DNA of 11,939 bases, taken from positions 1 to 11,939 of the forward strand of contig DHGV01000089.1 in the NCBI GenBank assembly GCA_002402945.1, read 5' to 3'. Position numbers and translations under genes: made by a program. This stretch comes from Pelotomaculum sp. UBA4789. Its GTDB lineage: Bacteria > Bacillota > Desulfotomaculia > Desulfotomaculales > Pelotomaculaceae. Positions within the stretch are counted from its first letter, which is position 1. Every line of letters starts with the position of its first letter. Below are positions 7,442 through 11,939 of the stretch, one piece after another. Below the pieces are notes generated by a model, which worked only from the letters and a program-made list of their open reading frames with translations, had not been told where the DNA came from and did not search any database.

Positions 7442-8763
7442 CTCCTATCCTTAATCACCTGGTTTTTTTCCAATCCGGCAAATATCTCATTTGTTTCCTG
7501 GATCCTCTTTTTCAGCCATTTTTCATCAAATTCGCTTTTATATAGAAATCTTGTCTCGTTTTCAAAGTTCCAGTCATCATCGCTTATGTCAGACACCCTT
7601 TCGTACAGCTTTGAGCCGGGCAATGGATATGGGACGTTAAATGAAATTTCATCCAGGCCCAGAGACAAGGCAAAATCAAAGGTCTCCTCTATGGTTTCGA
7701 CCGTTTCTCCGGGATAGCCGACAATGAAAAACCCGGCACAGCCTATGCCGTTTCCCTTAAACATTTCTACGCCCCTGGTTATCTTGGCAATATCAATTTT
7801 CTTGTTCATAAGCTTCAATACATAGTCGTTTCCGGATTCTATCCCAAAGTGCACCTTGCTGCAGCCGGCACTTTTCATCAACCTGGCAACTTCACCATTT
7901 ACACTGTCGACTCGCGAAAGGCAGCTCCATGATATTTGCAAGTCTTCTTTTATCAGTCTGTGGCAAAAGCTTTTCAGAAATTGCGCGTCACAGGTGAAAA
8001 GATCGTCGGCGATCCAGAGCGAGTCATACCCGTAGGAAACTATATCCCTAATTTCTTCAAATACTTTGTCCAGGCTCCTGAATCTGACCTCGTTGCCAAA
8101 TATGGGTTTCGAGCAGAATTCGCAGGAAAATGGACAGCCGTATGACATCATGATCGATGTCCTTTTTTTGCCGGTGTCTCCATAACACAGTTCCTGATAC
8201 TTTTTGTGATCAAAGCCCTCCCGATCCGGGATCGGGCACTGATCAATATCTTCCTTGCTCAGATGAGTCACCGGGGAATCCATAATTCCCATGCTCAGGC
8301 TGTAGATGCCCGCATAATTTGACGGGTTGATATTTCCTGTGAACTCGCTCCGGCTTGAAGCATTTAAGTAATCCCGGCAAAAATCAGGAAAGCTTTTGGC
8401 CGCCTCGCCCTTAAACACATAGTCAAAAGCTTTGGCTAATTTTGCGGGATACAGCGTAGGCAGCGGGCCGCCTGCCGCATAAAGGCTTTCCGGATTGACT
8501 TTTCTCAGCTTCTCCAGCAAGCCCAAAGCGTTTTTGACAAATGTAGTCATCACATAAATGCCGGTTATATCCGGCTTGTACTGTTGCGCTTTCTTGATGG
8601 CCTCTTTTACCGTCAGAAACGTACAGTCAAGGATCATCACATCGATTCCGCTTTGTTTTAATACGGCGGAAAGGATGCCGATCCCAATGGGCGTAAATAT
8701 TTTATCTTTCTTTACACCAGTGTAAAAGTAAGGATACACAAGCAGGACTTTTTTCGTACTCAT
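7438..8763 (-). CDS. B12-binding-domain radical SAM protein
   Basis: A 441-residue radical SAM enzyme with an N-terminal cobalamin-binding-like Rossmann domain (about 1-135: KVLLVYPYF, PIGIGILSAVLKQSGIDV, PDITGIYVMTT, YAAGGPLPTLYP) and a radical SAM core with the cluster motif C210xxxC214xxC217 (YGCPFSCEFC). It continues with SLWIADDLF, SRVDSVNGEVARLMKSAGC, VHFGIESG and GFFIVGYPGET, typical of the B12-radical SAM (BchE/P-methylase-like) group. Reaction and substrate are unknown; methyl transfer or ring rearrangement are family possibilities. ATG 8763 has GAGAGG 7 nt upstream and overlaps the stop of the preceding frame as ATGA; its own stop overlaps the htrA start as ATGA. The frame is intact. 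Confidence 0.9.
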   Translation of the reverse strand: MSTKKVLLVYPYFYTGVKKDKIFTPIGIGILSAVLKQSGIDVMILDCTFLTVKEAIKKAQQYKPDITGIYVMTTFVKNALGLLEKLRKVNPESLYAAGGPLPTLYPAKLAKAFDYVFKGEAAKSFPDFCRDYLNASSRSEFTGNINPSNYAGIYSLSMGIMDSPVTHLSKEDIDQCPIPDREGFDHKKYQELCYGDTGKKRTSIMMSYGCPFSCEFCSKPIFGNEVRFRSLDKVFEEIRDIVSYGYDSLWIADDLFTCDAQFLKSFCHRLIKEDLQISWSCLSRVDSVNGEVARLMKSAGCSKVHFGIESGNDYVLKLMNKKIDIAKITRGVEMFKGNGIGCAGFFIVGYPGETVETIEETFDFALSLGLDEISFNVPYPLPGSKLYERVSDISDDDWNFENETRFLYKSEFDEKWLKKRIQETNEIFAGLEKNQVIKDRR

Positions 8764-8993
8764 TTCGCTACCTCTCTGAACTTGATCGCATAGGTGTAAT
8801 TTTCAAATTTGCCTGCATCACAAAAATTTTCGCTTTCAAAGCCTGCCCAACAGTAGTTATTGATGACCAGCTCCCTGCCCCAGTAGAGCTTGCTCCTGAC
8901 ATTGACAGGGACGTGTCTTTCCAGCATAGTAAATGCCAGCGATTGGGTACTGCTGTATGCAGGGAAGTGTAGGCAAAGCACATGCTGGTCCAC
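8760..8993 (-). pseudogene. C-terminal remnant of an unknown gene coupled to the radical SAM gene
   Basis: This minus-strand frame ends at TGA 8760, overlapping the radical SAM start as ATGA. From about 8935 to its end it reads like a real C-terminus (MLERHVPVNVRSKLYWGREL, VINNYCWAGFESENFCDAG, ENYTYAIKFREVAK). Upstream of about 8940 it has no recognisable start and runs antagonistic to the isochorismatase frame, so the 5' part of this gene is missing. I do not recognise the family. Aromatic and acidic residues and two Cys are conspicuous. The tight stop/start overlap argues that this was the original gene ahead of the radical SAM gene. Confidence 0.5.
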
Positions 8994-9343
8994 AAACCGG
9001 ATATGACAATCTTCTTTCTTGCCGCTTTCCTGACTGCATTCAGAACGCTTTCTTCCTCGAAAGCATCAAAGCTGGGCATCTTCCTGGCAAATATCTCTTG
9101 TCCGGGGAATAAATCAGAAATTTCCTTCATAAACACCCCCTTTGTCTGGGGATTGATTGTTGACATGATTAGCGGAATGTCCAATATTTTAGCGGCCTTT
9201 GCGGCGCATATCGCGGCATTCCTGATTCTTGGCTTGTCGCCCGAAGCAACGCCTTTGAACATCGCAGTTTGGTAATCAACCAGGACTAAACAGCTATTTG
9301 CCGCTGAAAGCAACTCTAATTTCCCATCCTTTACATCTGCCAT
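8768..9343 (-). pseudogene. Isochorismatase-family hydrolase, N-terminal part only
   Basis: The first ~130 residues match the isochorismatase/YcaC-like cysteine hydrolase fold: LVLVDYQ with Asp23, AAKILDIPLIMSTINPQTKG, FARKMPSFDAF (the Lys87-88 region) and the nucleophile block VISGLWTSMC with Cys122. After TSLHTAV (near 8945) the frame no longer looks like the family (RWHLLCWKDTSLSM, GASSTGAGSWSS), while the frame ending at 8760 becomes protein-like. The C-terminal helices of the fold, about 60-80 residues, are therefore replaced by out-of-frame sequence. ATG 9343 has GAAGG upstream. The catalytic residues are present but the product is unlikely to fold. A deletion joining two genes is the simplest reading. 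Confidence 0.7.
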
Positions 9344-9383
9344 TTTTTCACCTTCTTCCTCGTCTTTTCCTCACACTTAAAGC

Positions 9384-9794
9384 TTATATCCAAGTTACTG
9401 ATTGATCATAATTTGGATATTCAACAGGGGACGGTTGGTAATTATCTGCTGGATAGCCTAACGCGCATCCATCAAGTGCGTACTCTCCAACAGGCAAACC
9501 TAATAATTTGCAGAACTCATGGTCGCTGTCCATTTGCGTAGTGGCGCTTACAAGCTGAAAACTGATCCGCAGAGACGTTGCTTTTAACCACATATTCTGC
9601 AAACAATGACTAATGGATTGAGAGGCAATAGGAGGCATCCCTTTTCTTTCGCCCACGACAATATAATAGGGAGCATTCCCCACCCCGGGAATACCTTGCT
9701 GGGCGATTCGTTTCAGGTTTTGAACAAAAGGGACCAAACCAACCTTTTTTTCAAGTTCGTCGGCATTAAGCCTAAAATGAGGAGGTTTTAGCAT
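9384..9794 (-). pseudogene. Nitroreductase-like protein, 5'-truncated at the transposon
   Basis: The frame encodes the C-terminal two thirds of a nitroreductase-fold FMN protein: PPHFRLNADELEKKVG near the truncated end, GNAPYYIVVGERKG, SISHCLQNMWLKATSL, LLGLPVGEYALDGCALGYP and a short tail. The FMN-binding N-terminus (the usual RRSxRxF block) is absent. The first ATG at 9794 has no SD and shares the CATG at 9792-9795 with the plus-strand transposase start, so it is a chance start. The coding sequence appears to have been cut where the transposon begins, at about 9760-9785. It precedes the isochorismatase fragment by 40 nt on the same strand. Whether it belonged to that operon is inference. 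Confidence 0.65.
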
Positions 9795-11044
9795 GAAAGA
9801 CCATCAAAAAGCCGAAGAGATAGCCGCCCAGCGGGTGCAGTTGCTGTCCCCGCTGCTGGCAGACGAGCTTGACGCAGCCAAAATCAGGGAAATCAAGAAA
9901 AACATCTGTCAACAAACCGGACTATCCGAACGTACCCTGCGCCGATACCTGGCCCAGTACCGGGCCGGCGGATTCGGAGGTCTAAAACCCAGGGGCAAAG
10001 GCCGGCAAACCGAAGAAGCCATACCACCCCACATACTAAACCAGGCCATACTGCTGCGCCGCGAGGTACCCAGCCGCAGCGTCGCCCAGATCATTCAGAT
10101 TATGGAATGGGAAGGGCTGATCCGGGAAGGCCAAATCAAACGCAGCACCCTGCAAGAGAAACTGTCCGAGAAGGGCTACAGCACAAGACAGATGCGGATG
10201 TACTCCGATGCCGGCATAGCGTCCCGGCGATACCAGAAAAGACACCGCAACCGGCTATGGCATAGTGACATAAAATATGGGCCCTACCTGCCCGTAGGCA
10301 AAGACGGTGCCCCAAAGCAAGTCTACCTGGTCACCTTCATCGACGATGCCACCCGTTTTGTATTGCACGGGGAGTTTTACCCAACACTGGACCAGGTCAT
10401 TGTGGAAGATTGTTTCCGTAAAGCGATCCACAAATACGCGGTGCCCGAAGCAGTGTATTTCGATAACGGCAGCCAGTACCGGACCAAATGGATGCAACGC
10501 ACCTGCAGTAAACTTGGCACCCGGCTGGTATTCGCCAAGCCAAAATCCCCAGAGGCTACCGGCAAGGTAGAAAGGTTCAACCGGGTAGTAGACGCTTTTT
10601 TAAGTGAAGCCAAGCTGGAAAAGCCGCAGTCCCTGGATAAGCTAAACGAACTGTTCGGGGTCTGGCTGGAGGAATGCTACCAGAACAAGCCGCACTCCGG
10701 GTTGGGTGATAACACCAGCCCGCATGCCGCCTTTTGGAGCGACAACAAAGCATTAAAGCACCTGGCTCCAGAAACCATCGCCAACGCCTTTTTACTACGA
10801 CCCGGCCGACATCACAGAACTGACTATCGAATACGAGGGACACGCGCACTGGAAAGCCAGGCAGTTGGTTATTGGGGAGTCGACCGGCCAGCGTCCAAAG
10901 CTGCCGGAGTATCTACAGGCACAGCCCGCCCAAACATCAAGACTGCTGGCCGCGGCTGCAAGAAAAAATCAGAAGCGTAAAGCCCGGCAGGCCCCCGCCG
11001 TTTCCTACAGGACTGTAAAAAAAGAGGGCGCCGATAATGTTTGA
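9793..11044 (+). pseudogene. DDE (rve) transposase, C-terminal frame broken
   Basis: N-terminal helix-turn-helix domain (about residues 20-65; ICQQTGLSERTLRRYLAQYR) and an integrase catalytic core with Asp159 (WHSDIKYG), Asp224 (VYFDNGSQY) and Glu260 (PEATGKVERF). The 35-residue spacing from Asp224 to Glu260 is a textbook DD35E. ATG 9793 has AGGAGG 7 nt upstream. The frame is normal to about residue 333 (ETIANAF, near 10790); after that it reads unlike the family. The +1 frame from about 10796 reads YDPADITELTIEYEGH, VIGESTGQRPKLPEYLQA, SYRTVKKEGADNV and stops at TGA 11042-11044, overlapping the ATPase ATG. From family knowledge, several tens of residues of the C-terminal beta-barrel seem missing between the two parts, so this is an internal deletion with a frameshift. 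Probably inactive. Confidence 0.82.
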
Positions 11045-11837
11045 GTCGTTTTACGGACTGTCTAAGACTCCGTTTGCGCGGGATATTCCTACAGACCAGT
11101 TGTATCAATCAGTCACTCTCGAAGAGATATTGGGCCGTCTGGAGCATGCTGCCAATCGTCAGCTGTTCGCCGTTGTTACAGGCGACTGCGGCACCGGCAA
11201 GACCACAACCATACGCTGCTTCAAAGATTCTCTCGATTCAGCGAAATTCATGGTGATGTACCTGGCGGATTCCAAGCTGACACCCCGGCATTTCTACAAG
11301 GGCCTTTTAGAGCAGTTGGGCTGCGAGGCCAAATTTTATCGCGGCGACGCCAAGCGCCAACTGCACCGGGAGATTGAGCTCATGCGCGGCATTCATCATA
11401 TGCAGCCGGTAGTCATTGTGGATGAGGCGCATCTTTTGGACAAGGAGATGTTAGAAGAAGTCCGTTTCCTTCTCAATTTCAAAATGGACGCCGAGAGTCT
11501 TATGACTTTAATCCTGGTGGGACAAAGCGAACTCTGGGAGAGGCTGCAGCTGCAGAGCTACGCCGCCATCAGGCAGAGGATCGATCTCCAGTTCAAAATA
11601 CCGTACTTGGACCGTGCCCAGGTTGGGGAATATATAAAACGGCGCCTTGCTTATTCCGGCGCCGATCATGATATCTTTTCGGATAGTGCTGTTAATGAAA
11701 TATTCCGGTTTTCCAGCGGCGCTGCCAGACTTGTTAACAAGGTCTGTACTCACTGCCTGCTCTACGGTGCACAAAACGTCCGCCGGATTATTGATGATCA
11801 CATGGTGAAGTTGGTTATTCAGGGAGAATTGTCATAA
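11037..11837 (+). CDS. ExeA-like AAA ATPase of the transposon
   Basis: A 266-residue AAA+ ATPase with the ExeA-type opening MFESFYGLSKTPFARDI, Walker A GDCGTGKTT (residues 49-57), Walker B VVIVDEAH (125-132), a sensor-1 region LMTLILVGQSELW, the arginine block IRQRIDLQFKI and a C-terminal lid helix region (SSGAARLVNKVCTHCL). In transposons such proteins act as target-choice or transposase-activating partners (MuB/TniB/IstB role); here this is inferred from position. ATG 11037 overlaps the transposase stop by 8 nt (ATGTTTGA), with GAGGG about 8 nt upstream, so translation is probably coupled. The frame is intact. The stop codon lies in the loop region of a 10-bp hairpin. Confidence 0.9.
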   Translation: MFESFYGLSKTPFARDIPTDQLYQSVTLEEILGRLEHAANRQLFAVVTGDCGTGKTTTIRCFKDSLDSAKFMVMYLADSKLTPRHFYKGLLEQLGCEAKFYRGDAKRQLHREIELMRGIHHMQPVVIVDEAHLLDKEMLEEVRFLLNFKMDAESLMTLILVGQSELWERLQLQSYAAIRQRIDLQFKIPYLDRAQVGEYIKRRLAYSGADHDIFSDSAVNEIFRFSSGAARLVNKVCTHCLLYGAQNVRRIIDDHMVKLVIQGELS

Positions 11838-11846
11838 ATTCTCCCT
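11821..11846 (+). terminator. Hairpin enclosing the ATPase stop codon
   Basis: AGGGAGAATT (11821-11830) pairs perfectly with AATTCTCCCT (11837-11846) around the loop GTCATA. The TAA stop spans 11835-11837. No T-run follows, so it is either a weak or factor-assisted terminator, or a structure that limits read-through from or into the element. Confidence 0.5.
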
Positions 11847-11880
11847 CCCCTCCCTGGGGGGTATTCTTGGCCTATGTTCT

Positions 11881-11922
11881 CGTCAACTTCTGGACATTTA
11901 CTACCGTCTATTTCTTGACATT
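11881..11922 (+). repeat. Two 18-bp subterminal direct repeats at the transposon right end
   Basis: CGTCAACTTCTGGACATT (11881-11898) and CGTCTATTTCTTGACATT (11905-11922) match at 15 of 18 positions with a 24-bp period. Paired subterminal sites of this kind are typical transposase-binding sites in DDE transposons that use an ATPase partner. The window then ends with TGTTAGCAGTAACA, whose outer TGTTA/TAACA arms are inverted; the CA at 11938-11939 would suit a TG...CA terminus. Confidence 0.65.
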
Positions 11923-11939
11923 ATGTGTTAGCAGTAACA

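Larger units (their letters stand above)
9780..11939 (+). mobile_element. Two-gene DD35E transposon (rve transposase + ExeA-like ATPase), left end missing
   Basis: Both genes run rightwards with an 8-nt overlap, and a right end with direct subterminal repeats finishes at or near the window edge. No counterpart of the right end (patterns TGTTACTG or AATGTCNAGAA) is found between 9350 and 9793, where the nitroreductase frame continues to within a few bases of the transposase SD. The element therefore seems to lack its left end. Layout resembles IS21 or Tn552/Tn5053-type elements in having an AAA partner, but the ATPase is of the ExeA type. The left boundary given is approximate. Confidence 0.65.

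Noticed and set aside
7271..7717. Plus-strand open frame of 148 codons opposite htrA and the radical SAM gene.
   Set aside because: Antisense to two clear coding regions, no SD and no recognisable domain.
9424..9438. GGGGACGGTT inside the nitroreductase frame matches the loop of the 29-bp repeats in reverse orientation.
   Set aside because: The flanks do not pair, and the frame reads naturally through it (YQPSPVEYP); a chance match or a strongly decayed copy cannot be told apart.

Overview
The window looks like a chromosomal segment of a low-to-mid GC Clostridia (Firmicutes), plausibly Peptococcaceae such as the Pelotomaculum/Desulfotomaculum group. This is an inference from gene content (CvfB, COG2388 GNAT, DUF3795, DUF4015 lipoprotein, membrane-anchored HtrA, B12-type radical SAM), strong AGGAGG-type ribosome binding sites, and an ExeA-ATPase transposon of a kind common in that group. 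No rRNA, tRNA or CRISPR was seen.

Layout. 10-5602 is read leftwards on the minus strand: DUF3795 Cys-rich protein, CvfB-like S1 protein, GNAT acetyltransferase, a lipoprotein with a DUF4015 glycoside-hydrolase-like domain plus an NTF2-like tail, an MFS transporter, and a frameshifted Nei/MutM-like DNA glycosylase. A plus-strand DUF1003-like membrane protein (5840-6262) sits alone. From 9794 back to 6276 the minus strand carries the remains of a nitroreductase, an isochorismatase-like fragment joined out of frame to the tail of an unknown gene, a B12-type radical SAM protein and an HtrA protease. The last three reading frames are joined by two ATGA stop/start overlaps. From about 9780 to the right edge lies a plus-strand two-gene transposon: a DD35E transposase with a broken C-terminus and an intact ExeA-like AAA ATPase, then a right end with two 18-bp subterminal repeats.

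Two signals stand out. First, three intergenic elements of exactly 29 bp (2186-2214, 3972-4000, 5729-5757) align without gaps. They share the 3' part of a 13-nt loop (A[AC]CG[TC]CCCC), while the 8-nt stem arms differ but stay complementary. This is a covarying hairpin family resembling REP/RAYT-type repeats. Second, at least four reading frames are broken by 1-2 base changes in short runs (a CA repeat in the glycosylase, A9 and a second short-run site in the lipoprotein, T6 in htrA). These are either assembly or sequencing indels or real slippage/decay; the sequence alone cannot decide. By contrast, the isochorismatase chimera, the nitroreductase stub and the transposase break look like true rearrangements or deletions around a mobile element.
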